This document shows positions 14,571 to 24,426 of a stretch of DNA of 48,365 nt, one piece after another; the first letter of the stretch is position 1, and every line of letters begins with the position of its first letter. The notes below the pieces were generated by a model. It searched no databases and had not been told where the DNA came from. It saw only the letters and a program-made list of their open reading frames with translations. The DNA is from an uncultured Muribaculum sp. (GTDB lineage Bacteria; Bacteroidota; Bacteroidia; Bacteroidales; Muribaculaceae). Position numbers and translations under genes: made by a program. The stretch spans positions 1-48,365 of the forward strand of contig CAJUTE010000016.1 in NCBI GenBank assembly GCA_910589555.1. The letters run 5' to 3'.

Positions 14571-15860
14571 TTAGAATTTGCACTGCTGTTTCATCCATTC
14601 CACCGATTCACGGTTGGTCTCGGGAAATCTCCAGTGTCCGCTTGTGGGTGTCACCCGCAGTATTTTATCGGCAGTGATGGCGTTGTAAGCGGCATAGGTG
14701 GACGTGGGCGAACAGGTTTCATCGTTATAGCCGAAAGAGTAGAACACGGGGCACTTGAGAGTGCGGGCGAAGTTCACCACATCGTAGTATTCCAGTGTCT
14801 TTTCGGCTCCGGGAGTCTCCTCGGTGTTGCGGAAATATTTGGGCCATCCGCCGGCGCGTCCATGCTTGAATCCGAGCACGTCGCACAATGCAGGGTAGAA
14901 CGGCGCGCAGAATTTCACTTTCGGGTTCAGTGCCGCGGTGATTATTGACAGCGCGCCACCCTGGCTGCCGCCTGTCACCCCTGCGTTCACGCCGTCCCAC
15001 TCCGGAAGCGAGCAGAGAAAATCGATGCTGCGAGAGCAACCCACATATACGTCGCGGTAATAGAATGAATCACGATCGGCAATGCCATTACGGTTGTAGT
15101 CATCGGCTATCTTCTGAGCCACGGCATACTCCTCGTCGGGCAGCTCGGGATTGCATCCTGAATGGATGTTGATGTTGAAATATATGAATCCGTTTTCGCT
15201 GTAATAAGTCGACGGCTCTATCTTCTTGGATCCCGCTCCCGGGGGGCAGAAAAGCACCGGGTGCTTCTTTCCGTCGCGAGGCTTCGTGAGATAGCCATAC
15301 ATATTTCTGCCGTCAGGTCCGACGGTGATTTTCACGAGGCTCACCTCCACTGAATCGGTGGTGTATTGCGGCAGCGGCGTAATCTCGGGGTTGAGGGGGA
15401 TTTTTTCAGCCGTTTTCAGCTGCTTTTCCCAAAACTTTCTGAAGTCGGCGGGCATGGGGGTGAGGCTCGCGATTTCCTCGGGCGAGAATGCCACTTTCAC
15501 AAGATCCTTGTACTTTTTTCCATATACGTCGAAATTCCATTCACAACTGCGGAATCCGGGGGTAGTTCGAGAACCTACGGGTATCAGAGCCACGCCATTC
15601 TCAAACTTCACCGAGTCGGCAGTCATTGTCATCATCTCATCGCCGGTTTTGTAGCGGAGCGTCACGCCGTCGAGCGGGTTTCCTCCCTTGTAGGCTTCGA
15701 TGCGTATCATCGGTTTTTCTCCGACGGTATAATTGCGGTCGGGGTGGTCGGTGGTCATGAGATATTCCACATATTCCCGGCGTGGCTTGGAAAACTGTGC
15801 CGAAGCCGACATGGTGATTGCTGCGATGCACAGCGATATGATAAAACGATAGTATTTCAT
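14571..15860 (-). CDS. Exported acetyl esterase, CE7/AXE1-like
   Basis: A 429-residue protein with a signal peptide (MKYYRFIISLCIAAITMSASA), an N-terminal beta-sandwich-like region (about 25-130) and a C-terminal alpha/beta-hydrolase. Triad candidates: Ser299 in TGGSQGG, Asp380 in GYNDETCSPTS and His409 in TSGHW, the layout of CE7 acetyl-xylan / cephalosporin-C deacetylases. CE7 enzymes have loose specificity for small acetylated sugars; given the neighbours, acetylated pectin oligosaccharides are the likely substrate. It follows the GH2 gene by 15 nt and precedes the tandem acetylesterase by 30 nt, so block A is one operon of periplasmic or surface enzymes. Confidence 0.88.
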   Translation of the reverse strand: MKYYRFIISLCIAAITMSASAQFSKPRREYVEYLMTTDHPDRNYTVGEKPMIRIEAYKGGNPLDGVTLRYKTGDEMMTMTADSVKFENGVALIPVGSRTTPGFRSCEWNFDVYGKKYKDLVKVAFSPEEIASLTPMPADFRKFWEKQLKTAEKIPLNPEITPLPQYTTDSVEVSLVKITVGPDGRNMYGYLTKPRDGKKHPVLFCPPGAGSKKIEPSTYYSENGFIYFNINIHSGCNPELPDEEYAVAQKIADDYNRNGIADRDSFYYRDVYVGCSRSIDFLCSLPEWDGVNAGVTGGSQGGALSIITAALNPKVKFCAPFYPALCDVLGFKHGRAGGWPKYFRNTEETPGAEKTLEYYDVVNFARTLKCPVFYSFGYNDETCSPTSTYAAYNAITADKILRVTPTSGHWRFPETNRESVEWMKQQCKF

Positions 15861-15875
15861 GAGAATGAAAGATGA

Positions 15876-18251
15876 CTATTTAGTGGTTAGCGGAAGTGTG
15901 ATTGTGCGATAAGCCGGCGATGAGATGCGCAGCGTCACCGGTCCGGGCTTGTTGCCTGCGCGGAGAATGACCATGTTGCTGCCGTTGAACAGGCGTCGGT
16001 GGTTCTGCACGTTGAGCTCCTCGGAGGTCATGTCGCCGTTGGTGACTGCGGCGATGCGCGCGTCGCCATCAACCTCAAATGTGACGTCGTCCTGAGCGAG
16101 CGGCACGCGTCGTCCTTTGCTGTCGACGGCGTGTACTCTCACGTGTTGCAGGTCAATGCCGTCAGCTTTCCACTCGCTGTTGTCGGCGGTGGCTACGAGT
16201 TTCACCGGCTTGCCTGCGGTCTCCAGGCGATGACGCGCCGCGATTTTACCGTTCTTATAGGCTATCGCCTCCACCTTTCCGGGGGTGTAGGGAATTTTGT
16301 CCCACACGATGCGGTTGCGCAGTTTCGGGTCCTGTGAATTGGCTTTCCGTCCTATCTTTTTGCCGTTGATTATCAGCTCTACTTCGTCGGCGTTGGTGTA
16401 AGTGTATAGCTTGACAGTGTCGCCGCGTTGCAGATTCCAGTTGTCGCTTACATTCTCTTCTCCCATCTTCACGCCGTTCCAGTTGAGAATCTGACCTTTA
16501 GGCGATACCACGCCGATGTGCACCAATGGCTCGTCGGTAAACATGCTCTTCACAAAGTAAGCATCGGATTTCGGTTCCAACGATATGTCGAAAACTCCGT
16601 TGGTCCAGCCTTTGGCGGGCCATCCGAGCGATTCGCCGAGATAATCGATCATGCCCCAGTAAGCAAGACCAAGCACCTTGTCATTGTCGGGCTCGAAGAA
16701 ATTGGGACCCATATTTGACAGGTTTGCCTCGCTCTGGTAGAAAATGAGGTTGGGGTATCGCTTGCTGTCGCCGGGGAAATACATGTAACGGTAGTTGTAA
16801 GAAGCGATATCGGTTTCGAGCACCAGCGGTGCCGGGATGGAGTCGGTCTCGATTGAGCGGTAGCGCGGATGCATCGCCACGGTCACGGGACGGGTGGTGT
16901 CATACTTGTTCAGCAGTGTTTTCTGGAGCTTGTAGGCGGTGACGCCCCAATCGTTGAAAGGCAGATTGCTGTAGCCTTGCAGCTCATTGCCGAGGCTCCA
17001 TATCACTACGCTGGGATGATTGCGGCTGCGTTTTACAAATTCAGGGATATCCTCCTGCCACAGTGCTGTCCATTCTTTTCGACCTCCGGCAAATTGAGTG
17101 AGCCACTTGTCGTAAAGTTCATCGACCACGAGAATGCCGTTGCGGTCGCAAATATCGAGAAAATCCTCGCTATAGGGATTGTGGGACGAACGGATGTGGT
17201 TGAAGCCGAATTCTTTAAGCATCTGCACACGCTTTTCTATGGCGCGCGGATAGGCTGCCGCGCCGAGCGCTCCGAGGGTGTGGTGGTTGGCTATTCCTTT
17301 TAACAGCACTTTCTTGCCATTGAGCTTCATGCCGAATTCAGGCGAGAACTCTATCTTGCGGATTCCGAAGGGCTGCTCCACCATGTCGGCGACACTTCCA
17401 TCGGGGCGTAACAATGATATGCGGGCGGTGTACATCGCCGGGTTGTCGCAATCCCATAGCTGAGGCGCGGTGACGGATATGTCGGGGAGGTCATATTCGC
17501 GATGTCTCCACTTGGAGTTCACGTTGACCTTGTCGTTCCTGTCGACGACGGTGCTGCCGTCGGGCGCGATTATTTCTGTCCTGACCGTGAAATCTTTGAA
17601 CGGTTTCTTAGCCGTGACCTCGGCTTGTATGCGCACCGTTGCGCTGTCAGCCGACACATCGGGGGTGGTGATGTATATGCCATGGCGGTTGACGAACAGG
17701 TTCTGGTCGGTGGTTATCATCTTCACGTCGCGATACAATCCGCCGCCTGTGTACCATCGCGAGTTCATAGGCTCCCCTGTGTCAGCTATCACGAGCAGTT
17801 CGTTGGGTTCGCCATATTTCAGCAATTTAGTCACGTCTATTTCAAAGCCGAGGTATCCGTAGTCGGTGCCTCCGATGCGATGTCCGTTGAGGAACACGTC
17901 GCCCACCAGCATTATTCCGCCGAAGTCGAGGACCACGCGTTTTCCTTTCAGTGAGTTGTCGGGGGTCAATGTCTTGCGGTAGGTGCCTTTGCCCATCTCC
18001 TTGAACCCTCGTGGGCTCAGGCGGCTTTTCACGTTGCTTGCGGCATCGGAATTATCGGCTTTTTCATTGGCTTCCGGCGCTACCCACGGTTGCTCGATCT
18101 GAAAATCATGCGGGAGATCGACCGCTCGCCAGTTGCCGTCGCCGGCATTGAAAAGCCATCCATTATTGAGATTTATTACTTCGCGAGCATGGGTGTCAGG
18201 ACAATACATGCCAATGATTGCCGACAGCATGATGGGAAGGAAAAGTTTCAT
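15876..18251 (-). CDS. Glycoside hydrolase family 2 (beta-galactosidase or related)
   Basis: A 791-residue exported protein (signal peptide ending near DTHA). GH2 layout: jelly-roll domain (about 25-185), Ig-like domain (190-300), TIM barrel (305-600), and C-terminal Ig-like domains with DUF4982 character (610-791, e.g. YTNADEVELIINGKKIG). Acid/base Glu423 is in WSLGNE; the nucleophile is Glu508 in FYQSEAN. DUF4982-bearing GH2 enzymes are mostly beta-galactosidases, but beta-glucuronidase activity cannot be excluded. Galactan side chains of rhamnogalacturonan I are a sensible substrate in this context. First gene of block A, divergent from uxaC. Confidence 0.9.
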   Translation of the reverse strand: MKLFLPIMLSAIIGMYCPDTHAREVINLNNGWLFNAGDGNWRAVDLPHDFQIEQPWVAPEANEKADNSDAASNVKSRLSPRGFKEMGKGTYRKTLTPDNSLKGKRVVLDFGGIMLVGDVFLNGHRIGGTDYGYLGFEIDVTKLLKYGEPNELLVIADTGEPMNSRWYTGGGLYRDVKMITTDQNLFVNRHGIYITTPDVSADSATVRIQAEVTAKKPFKDFTVRTEIIAPDGSTVVDRNDKVNVNSKWRHREYDLPDISVTAPQLWDCDNPAMYTARISLLRPDGSVADMVEQPFGIRKIEFSPEFGMKLNGKKVLLKGIANHHTLGALGAAAYPRAIEKRVQMLKEFGFNHIRSSHNPYSEDFLDICDRNGILVVDELYDKWLTQFAGGRKEWTALWQEDIPEFVKRSRNHPSVVIWSLGNELQGYSNLPFNDWGVTAYKLQKTLLNKYDTTRPVTVAMHPRYRSIETDSIPAPLVLETDIASYNYRYMYFPGDSKRYPNLIFYQSEANLSNMGPNFFEPDNDKVLGLAYWGMIDYLGESLGWPAKGWTNGVFDISLEPKSDAYFVKSMFTDEPLVHIGVVSPKGQILNWNGVKMGEENVSDNWNLQRGDTVKLYTYTNADEVELIINGKKIGRKANSQDPKLRNRIVWDKIPYTPGKVEAIAYKNGKIAARHRLETAGKPVKLVATADNSEWKADGIDLQHVRVHAVDSKGRRVPLAQDDVTFEVDGDARIAAVTNGDMTSEELNVQNHRRLFNGSNMVILRAGNKPGPVTLRISSPAYRTITLPLTTK

Positions 18252-18289
18252 GGTTAAATAATGTTGATTGGTTTTACTGGAATATTTAG

Positions 18290-18297
18290 CAAAAGTA
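18290..18297 (-). promoter_or_regulatory. -7 box TACTTTTG for block A (GH2 operon)
   Basis: TAnnTTTG match on the minus strand, 38 bp upstream of the GH2 ATG. No clear -33 element was found. The 268-bp region 18252-18519 between the divergent GH2 and uxaC genes holds this box, the uxaC promoter and the leader hairpin, and no further gene. Confidence 0.55.
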
Positions 18298-18399
18298 CGG
18301 AATTATCACTAATTTAAAGTTGGATTAACCTAAGTTAACAAATATTTGCGATAAAGGAGTTTATAATTATTTTATCCATGTAAATAATACTTTTGTACA

Positions 18400-18430
18400 T
18401 TGCTTAAATAGCACGGTTATCTTAATTTTG
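18400..18430 (+). promoter_or_regulatory. Promoter for block B (uxaC operon)
   Basis: TTGC (18400-18403), a 19-bp spacer and TAATTTTG (18423-18430) fit the Bacteroidota pattern. A second TAnnTTTG match, TACTTTTG, lies at 18388-18395 with no partner. Expected start near 18437, leaving a leader of about 83 nt. Confidence 0.6.
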
Positions 18431-18472
18431 CCAAATAAATACCCGAAACAGAATATAGTAACATTAACCCGA

Positions 18473-18502
18473 CCATTTTCTGCCGTAAATGGCAGCGAAT
18501 GG
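18473..18502 (+). promoter_or_regulatory. Leader hairpin just upstream of uxaC
   Basis: CCATT (18473-18477) pairs with AATGG (18498-18502) and CTGCC (18480-18484) with GGCAG (18491-18495), with a 2x2 internal loop and a 6-nt terminal loop. The hairpin ends 17 nt before the uxaC ATG and lacks a T tract, so it is more likely a control or stability element than a terminator. Confidence 0.5.
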
Positions 18503-18519
18503 TTATAATAAATAACCCC

Positions 18520-19932
18520 ATGAAACAATTCAACGACGAGAATTTCCTTCTGCAAACACCCACCGCAGAGCGTCTTTATCACGAGTATGCTGAGAAGATG
18601 CCTATCATTGACTATCACTGTCACCTTATTCCTGAATATGTGGCATCCAACCACCGTTTCGAGAACCTTTCAAAAATATGGCTCGAAGGCGACCACTATA
18701 AGTGGCGCGCAATGCGTACCAACGGTGTTGACGAGCGTTTCTGCACCGGAAAAGACACAACTGACTGGGAGAAGTTTGAAAAGTGGGCTGAAACAGTGCC
18801 TTACACCATGCGTAATCCGCTTTACCACTGGACCCACCTTGAACTCAAGACAGCTTTCGGCGTTGACAAATTGTTGAATCCCTCGACCGCAAAGGAGATT
18901 TACGACCACTGTACCGAAATGCTTCAGAAGCCCGAATACTATGCTCGCGGACTTATGCAGCACTACAATGTTGAGACAGTGTGCACCACCGACGATCCCG
19001 TAGATTCGCTCGAACACCACATCAAGGTTAAGAACGACGGTTTTGCCGTTAAGATGCTCCCCACCTGGCGTCCTGACAAGGCTATGGCAGTAGAGAACCC
19101 CGCTGAATTCCGCGCTTACATGGATAAGCTTGCCGAGGTTTCAGGCGTTGAGATCAAGCATTTCGCTGATGTTATCGCTGCGTTGAAGAAGCGTCATGAC
19201 TTCTTTGAAGAGGTAGGTTGCCGCCTTTCTGACCACGGTATCGAAGAGTTCTACGCTGAAGATTACACTCCTGCCGAAATCGAATCAATCTTCGACAAGG
19301 TTTACGGAGGCAAGGAACTCACCGCTGAAGAGATCGCCAAGTTCAAGACTGCCATGATGGTTGAATTCGCAATCATGGACCATGATTCAGGCTGGACACA
19401 GCAGTTCCACTATGGCGCTATCCGCAACAACAACTCACGCATGATGAAGCAGCTCGGTCCTGACACCGGTTTTGACTCAATCGGCGACTTCACCGTAGCA
19501 AAGAAGATGTCGAAGTTCCTCGATATGCTCGCTTCTAAGGATAAACTTGGAAAGACTATCATCTACAACCTTAACCCCCGCGACAACGAACTCGTTGCCA
19601 CCATGCTCGGTAACTTCCAGGACGGACGTTATGGCGCAGGCAAGATCCAATTCGGTTCAGGCTGGTGGTTCCTCGATCAGAAAGATGGTATGGAGAAGCA
19701 GATGAACGCACTTTCTTGCCTCGGTCTTTTGAGCCGTTTCGTAGGTATGTTGACCGACTCACGTTCATTCCTCTCTTATCCGCGTCATGAATATTTCCGC
19801 CGCACATTGTGTAACCTTATCGGTAATGATGTAGAAAACGGCTTGCTTCCGGCATCGGAAATTGATTTCATCGGAAAAGAGATCGTGAGCAAGGTATGCT
19901 ACGGCAATGCAAAAGAATACTTCAAGTTTTAA
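18520..19932 (+). CDS. uxaC: Uronate (glucuronate/galacturonate) isomerase
   Basis: A 470-residue member of the UxaC family, normal length. The amidohydrolase-like metal motif His33-x-His35 is seen in DYHCHLIPEY. It converts D-galacturonate to D-tagaturonate and D-glucuronate to D-fructuronate in the cytoplasm. With uxaB and uxaA directly downstream, and no mannonate-branch genes (uxuA/uxuB) in the window, galacturonate is the likely physiological substrate here. The start at 18520 (MKQFNDEN) was chosen over the in-frame ATG at 18499, which lies within the leader hairpin. First gene of block B; exuT follows after 21 nt. Strong preference for C-ending codons suggests high expression. Confidence 0.96.
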   Translation: MKQFNDENFLLQTPTAERLYHEYAEKMPIIDYHCHLIPEYVASNHRFENLSKIWLEGDHYKWRAMRTNGVDERFCTGKDTTDWEKFEKWAETVPYTMRNPLYHWTHLELKTAFGVDKLLNPSTAKEIYDHCTEMLQKPEYYARGLMQHYNVETVCTTDDPVDSLEHHIKVKNDGFAVKMLPTWRPDKAMAVENPAEFRAYMDKLAEVSGVEIKHFADVIAALKKRHDFFEEVGCRLSDHGIEEFYAEDYTPAEIESIFDKVYGGKELTAEEIAKFKTAMMVEFAIMDHDSGWTQQFHYGAIRNNNSRMMKQLGPDTGFDSIGDFTVAKKMSKFLDMLASKDKLGKTIIYNLNPRDNELVATMLGNFQDGRYGAGKIQFGSGWWFLDQKDGMEKQMNALSCLGLLSRFVGMLTDSRSFLSYPRHEYFRRTLCNLIGNDVENGLLPASEIDFIGKEIVSKVCYGNAKEYFKF

Positions 19933-19953
19933 TCCTAATACCATCAGATTTTA

Positions 19954-21441
19954 ATGAACAATAACCTTAATCCGACTCAGAGCAAAAACGCGCCCATGAC
20001 AAGTTTCCGCTGGGTGATATGCGGACTGTTGTTCCTCGCGACAACCGTAAACTACATGGACCGTCAGGTACTGTCGCTTACTTGGAAAGATTTTATTGCT
20101 CCCGAATTCCACTGGACCGATTCAAACTATGGTTTGATCACCGCAGTGTTTTCGATAGTATATGCAATCGCTAACCTTTTCGCGGGTAGGTTCATCGACT
20201 GGATGGGCACCAAGAAAGGTTACCTTTGGGCTATATTCGTTTGGTCGCTCGGCGCCTGCTTGCACGCGCTTTGCGGCTGGGCAACCGAGCATACTCTCGG
20301 TCTTCACAATGCCGCTGAACTTGTAGGCGCAACCGGAGCCGTGGCTTCAACCATCGCCATCACTTCAGTTTATTACTTCATCGCCGCCCGTATCATCCTC
20401 GGTCTTGGTGAAGCAGGTAACTTCCCTGCCGCCATCAAGGTGACTGCCGAATACTTCCCGAAGAAGGACCGCGCATTCTCTACCGCTATCTTCAACGCGG
20501 GCTCAACCGTGGGCGCTCTTGCCGCGCCGATCTCCATTCCGCCGCTTGCACGTTACTTCCAGCAGCTTGGAATAGGCAACGGATGGGAGATGGCATTCGT
20601 CGTTATCGGCGGTCTCGGTTTCATCTGGATGGGACTCTGGATGGTTTACTACAAGAAACCGGCTCAGAACCCACGCGTGAACGCTGCCGAGCTTGCTTAC
20701 ATCGAGCAGGATAACCACGAAGATGAACCTGCAAAGGAGAAAGCCGAGCAGGAGGATACCAATAAGGATGTGATTCCGTTCTTGAAATGTTTCAAGTACC
20801 CGCAGACATGGGCTGTGTTCTTTGGCAAGTTCATGACCGACGGTGTGTGGTGGTTCTTCCTCTTCTGGATTCCCGCTTATATCTCTGACGTGTATGGCTT
20901 CTCATCAGACACCGGCACAGCGCAGATGCTTATTTTCGTACTTTACGCGTTGACGATGCTCTCGGTCTACGGAGGTAAATTGCCTACCATCATTATCAAC
21001 AAGACCGGTATGGACCCCTACGCCGCACGTATGCGAGCAATGTTCATTTTCGCTTTGTTCCCGTTGTTGGCTCTCTTCGCACAGCCTCTGGGTGAATACT
21101 CTTACTGGTGGCCTATTATTATTATAGGTATAGCAGGCGCCGCTCACCAATCATGGTCAGCCAACATCTACTCGGTAGTGGGCGATATGTTCCCCAAGAG
21201 CACCATCGCTACCATCGTCGGTATCGGCGGTATGGCAGGTGGTGTGGGATCATTCCTTATCAACCTCGGCTCAGGCCGTCTGTTTGACTACGCTGCTGAG
21301 ACCCACATGCGTTTCATGGGCTTCGAAGGCAAGCCCGCCGGTTATTTCATCATCTTCTGTATCTGCGGAGTCGCTTATCTCGTGGGCTGGTGCATCATGA
21401 AGCTCCTTGTGCCGCGCTATAAGGTGATCGAGGTGAAATAA
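19954..21441 (+). CDS. exuT: Hexuronate transporter, MFS family (ExuT-like)
   Basis: A 495-residue major facilitator protein of the anion:cation symporter group with about 12 membrane segments. The N-terminal signature NYMDRQVLSLTWK (about 34-46) and RIILGLGEAGNFPAAIKVTAEYFP (helix 4 region) are diagnostic of ExuT/GudP-type hexuronate:proton symporters. It is somewhat longer than E. coli ExuT, mainly through a loop between helices 3 and 4 and a charged central loop (NHEDEPAKEKAEQEDTNKD). It imports galacturonate or glucuronate across the inner membrane for UxaC. It lies between uxaC and uxaB. Confidence 0.92.
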   Translation: MNNNLNPTQSKNAPMTSFRWVICGLLFLATTVNYMDRQVLSLTWKDFIAPEFHWTDSNYGLITAVFSIVYAIANLFAGRFIDWMGTKKGYLWAIFVWSLGACLHALCGWATEHTLGLHNAAELVGATGAVASTIAITSVYYFIAARIILGLGEAGNFPAAIKVTAEYFPKKDRAFSTAIFNAGSTVGALAAPISIPPLARYFQQLGIGNGWEMAFVVIGGLGFIWMGLWMVYYKKPAQNPRVNAAELAYIEQDNHEDEPAKEKAEQEDTNKDVIPFLKCFKYPQTWAVFFGKFMTDGVWWFFLFWIPAYISDVYGFSSDTGTAQMLIFVLYALTMLSVYGGKLPTIIINKTGMDPYAARMRAMFIFALFPLLALFAQPLGEYSYWWPIIIIGIAGAAHQSWSANIYSVVGDMFPKSTIATIVGIGGMAGGVGSFLINLGSGRLFDYAAETHMRFMGFEGKPAGYFIIFCICGVAYLVGWCIMKLLVPRYKVIEVK

Positions 21442-21479
21442 AATCTAAAAAACAACCAACCATAAAAACTAAAATAACA

Positions 21480-22928
21480 ATGATTAAACCATTAAACAGC
21501 ACAACTGTAGATGTAGTAAAGCATCCTGTTAAGGTGCTTCAGTTCGGTGAAGGAAACTTCCTCCGCGCATTCGTAGACTGGCAACTTGATATCGCCAACG
21601 AAAAGGGCGTTATTGATGCCGGTGTGGCTGTTATCGAACCACGTTTTTCCGACAGCTTTGTAATCGATACTCTCAACAAGCAAGATAATCTCTATCACGT
21701 ATATCTCGAAGGTATAGAGGATGGCAAACCCAAAAAGGAAACCCGTCTTGTGAAGGTTATCCAGGAGTCATTCTCTCCCGGCAAGGATCCCAAACACTAT
21801 GAAGAGGTGATCCTCTCTCCGGAACTTGAATTCATCATCTCCAACACTACCGAAGCCGGTATCCGCATGGAGGAAGATGACGTGCTCAGCGATGCTCCGA
21901 AGACTTATCCCGGCAAGATGACCAACCTTCTTTACCGCCGCTTCAAACATTACAACGGCGACAAGGAGAAGGGCTTGAACATCATCTGCTGCGAGCTTAT
22001 CGAAGACAACGCCACCACTCTCCACAAGTATGTGCTCGAACACGCTGAGAAAGCCAACCTCGGCAAGGACTTCATCGACTGGGTGGAAGAGGCTTGTACT
22101 TTCAGCGATTCATTGGTAGACCGTATCGTCCCGGGATTCCCGCACGACACTATCAACGAAATCAAAGAAGAACTTGGCTTTGACGACAACCTCGTAGTGA
22201 AGGGTGAGCTTTATCACCTCTGGGCTATCGGTGGCAAGGGCTACGAAAAAGTGCGCAAGCTGTTGCCTCTCGACAAGGCTGGTCTTCACGTGCTTTTCAT
22301 GCCGTCGATCAAATCGTTCCGCGACAAGAAGGTGCGCATCCTCAACGGTTCTCACACCGGTATGGTTCCCGTAGCTCTTCAGATGGGTTGCGAAACCGTG
22401 ATGGACGCTTTCAACACTCCTGAGATCAACAAGTTTGTCAACGACATGGTGGCTAAGGAAGTGCTTCCTATGATTGACGAGGATCCGAAAGAACTTCAGG
22501 AATTTGCCGCAGGCATTCTTGAACGCTTCTACAATCCCTACATCAAGCACATGCTTAAGTCTATCTCCCTTAACTCTCTTTCTAAGTGGGAAGCCCGTAA
22601 CTTCGACACTGTGAAGGACAACTGGGAAAAGGCTGGCAAGATCGCCGACTACGAATGCTTCACATTTGCAGCTCTGTTGGCTCTCTATGGTCCCAAGTCA
22701 GGCTTCGAGCCCGATGACAATCAGGAGCACATCGCTTACATCCGCAACAACTGGGATGAAAACGATGTCGAGGGTATGGTGAAGAAGATTGTGAGCGAAA
22801 GCGGCATCTTCGTGCGCGACTTCGCAGCAATCGTTCCCGGATTTGTAGCTAAGGTGGCTGAATACCTCAAGGAAATCAACACCGAAGGCATGGAAAAAGC
22901 TCTTAAGAACTTTTTAAGCAAACATTAA
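21480..22928 (+). CDS. uxaB: Tagaturonate reductase (altronate oxidoreductase)
   Basis: A 482-residue member of the mannitol dehydrogenase family, which reduces D-tagaturonate to D-altronate with NADH. The N-terminal dinucleotide-binding region begins KVLQFGEGNFLRAFVDW, and the catalytic KxxxxNxxH motif is in KVRILNGSHTG (about residue 282-292). Family length is normal. Identification as UxaB rather than UxuB rests on position between exuT and uxaA. The stop and the uxaA start share one base (TAATG), indicating coupled translation of consecutive pathway steps. Confidence 0.93.
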   Translation: MIKPLNSTTVDVVKHPVKVLQFGEGNFLRAFVDWQLDIANEKGVIDAGVAVIEPRFSDSFVIDTLNKQDNLYHVYLEGIEDGKPKKETRLVKVIQESFSPGKDPKHYEEVILSPELEFIISNTTEAGIRMEEDDVLSDAPKTYPGKMTNLLYRRFKHYNGDKEKGLNIICCELIEDNATTLHKYVLEHAEKANLGKDFIDWVEEACTFSDSLVDRIVPGFPHDTINEIKEELGFDDNLVVKGELYHLWAIGGKGYEKVRKLLPLDKAGLHVLFMPSIKSFRDKKVRILNGSHTGMVPVALQMGCETVMDAFNTPEINKFVNDMVAKEVLPMIDEDPKELQEFAAGILERFYNPYIKHMLKSISLNSLSKWEARNFDTVKDNWEKAGKIADYECFTFAALLALYGPKSGFEPDDNQEHIAYIRNNWDENDVEGMVKKIVSESGIFVRDFAAIVPGFVAKVAEYLKEINTEGMEKALKNFLSKH

Positions 22929-24418
22929 TGAAGCGAATCCTGAAAATAAACAAAGCCGACAATGTGGCAGTGACACTTGTCGACGGCGTGAAAGCGGGTG
23001 AGGTATGGTCGGAAGGTGACGACAACGTGACCTTGAAGGAAGATATCGCCCGTGGTCACAAATTCGCTTTACGCAATATCGCCGAAGGGGAAGCCGTAAT
23101 AAAATACGGCTACCCGATCGGTGTAGCCACCCGCGATATCGCCGCCGGTGAATGGATTCATTCCCACAACCTCAAAACCGGCCTCAGCGATGACCTCAAA
23201 TACACTTACGCTCCTACCGAACCCAACACCACCAAGAGCGACGAGCAGGTGACAATCAATGCCTACCTGCGTCCCGACGGCAAGATGGGTATCCGCAACG
23301 AGCTGTGGGTAGTGCCTTCAGTAGGTTGTGTCAACGGTCAGGCTAACGCCATCATCGAACGCCTCAAGAAGGAGTGCGACCTGTCGCACGTGGATGACAT
23401 CCGCGCCTTCACTCACAACTACGGCTGTTCTCAGCTGGGACAGGATCATGCCAACACCCGTGCGGCTCTCGCTGCGCTTGTGAAGCATCCTAATGCGGGC
23501 GGTGTGCTCGTGCTCGGTCTCGGTTGCGAGAACAACCAGGTGTCGGCACTCAAGGAGGAGATCGGCGAGTGGAATGACGACCGTGTGAAGTTCCTTATCG
23601 CTCAAGAAGTTGAGGACGAGGTTGAAACCGGTGTTGAAATCTGCAAGGAGCTTATCGAGAAGATGAAGGGCGACAAGCGCCAGCCGCTTCCCGTGTCGAT
23701 GCTTCGCGTGGGATTGAAGTGCGGTGGTTCCGACGGTCTGTCGGGCATCACGGCAAATCCGCTTGTGGGTCTCTTCTCCGACTGGTTGATAGCTCATGGC
23801 GGAACCACAGTGTTGACCGAGGTGCCTGAAATGTTTGGCGCCGAGACTATCCTCATGAACCGTGCCAAGGATGAGAAAGTATTTGATGAAACCGTCCATT
23901 TGATCAACGATTTCAAGGGATATTTCCGTTCCTACGGTCAGCCCATCTATGAGAACCCCTCACCGGGCAATAAGAAGGGCGGCATCACCACTCTTGAGGA
24001 GAAATCACTCGGATGCGTGCAGAAGGGCGGTTCAATGCCTGTGGTTGATGTGTTGAACTATGCTCAGCCCATCAAGCTCAACGGTCTCAACCTGTTGACC
24101 GCTCCCGGCAATGACCTTGTGGCATCTACCTCATTGGCATTGTCAGGATGCCAGATGGTGTTGTTCACCACCGGCCGCGGCACTCCGTTCGGAACATTCG
24201 TACCCACGATGAAGATTTCCACCAACAGCCAGCTTGCAGCTCTCAAGCACACCTGGATTGATTTCAATGCCGGAACGCTTGTTGAGGATGAGACCGCGGC
24301 TTCAGTGCTCGCGCGTCTTGTTGACAAGGTGCTTGCTACTGCCAATGGCGAACAGCTTCATCATGAGAAGGTGGGCGCAAAAGAAATAGCAATATTTAAA
24401 ACCGGGGTTACCCTTTAA
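22928..24418 (+). CDS. uxaA: Altronate dehydratase
   Basis: A 496-residue iron-dependent dehydratase converting D-altronate to 2-keto-3-deoxygluconate. Residues 1-95 form the SAF domain (AVTLVDGVKAGE ... VIKYGYPIGVATRDIAAGEWIHSHNL). The rest is the UxaA catalytic part with its conserved stretches (GCVNGQANAI, FTHNYGCSQLGQDH, LGLGCENNQVS, GLKCGGSDGLSGITANP) whose cysteines and histidines are presumed to bind the cofactor. Fused SAF plus catalytic domains as in E. coli UxaA. Its product feeds kdgK in block C. Overlaps uxaB by one base. Confidence 0.96.
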   Translation: MKRILKINKADNVAVTLVDGVKAGEVWSEGDDNVTLKEDIARGHKFALRNIAEGEAVIKYGYPIGVATRDIAAGEWIHSHNLKTGLSDDLKYTYAPTEPNTTKSDEQVTINAYLRPDGKMGIRNELWVVPSVGCVNGQANAIIERLKKECDLSHVDDIRAFTHNYGCSQLGQDHANTRAALAALVKHPNAGGVLVLGLGCENNQVSALKEEIGEWNDDRVKFLIAQEVEDEVETGVEICKELIEKMKGDKRQPLPVSMLRVGLKCGGSDGLSGITANPLVGLFSDWLIAHGGTTVLTEVPEMFGAETILMNRAKDEKVFDETVHLINDFKGYFRSYGQPIYENPSPGNKKGGITTLEEKSLGCVQKGGSMPVVDVLNYAQPIKLNGLNLLTAPGNDLVASTSLALSGCQMVLFTTGRGTPFGTFVPTMKISTNSQLAALKHTWIDFNAGTLVEDETAASVLARLVDKVLATANGEQLHHEKVGAKEIAIFKTGVTL

Positions 24419-24426
24419 ATCATAGT

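Noticed and set aside
18499..18519. Upstream ATG for uxaC
   Set aside because: The seven extra residues overlap the leader hairpin and are not part of the conserved UxaC N terminus.
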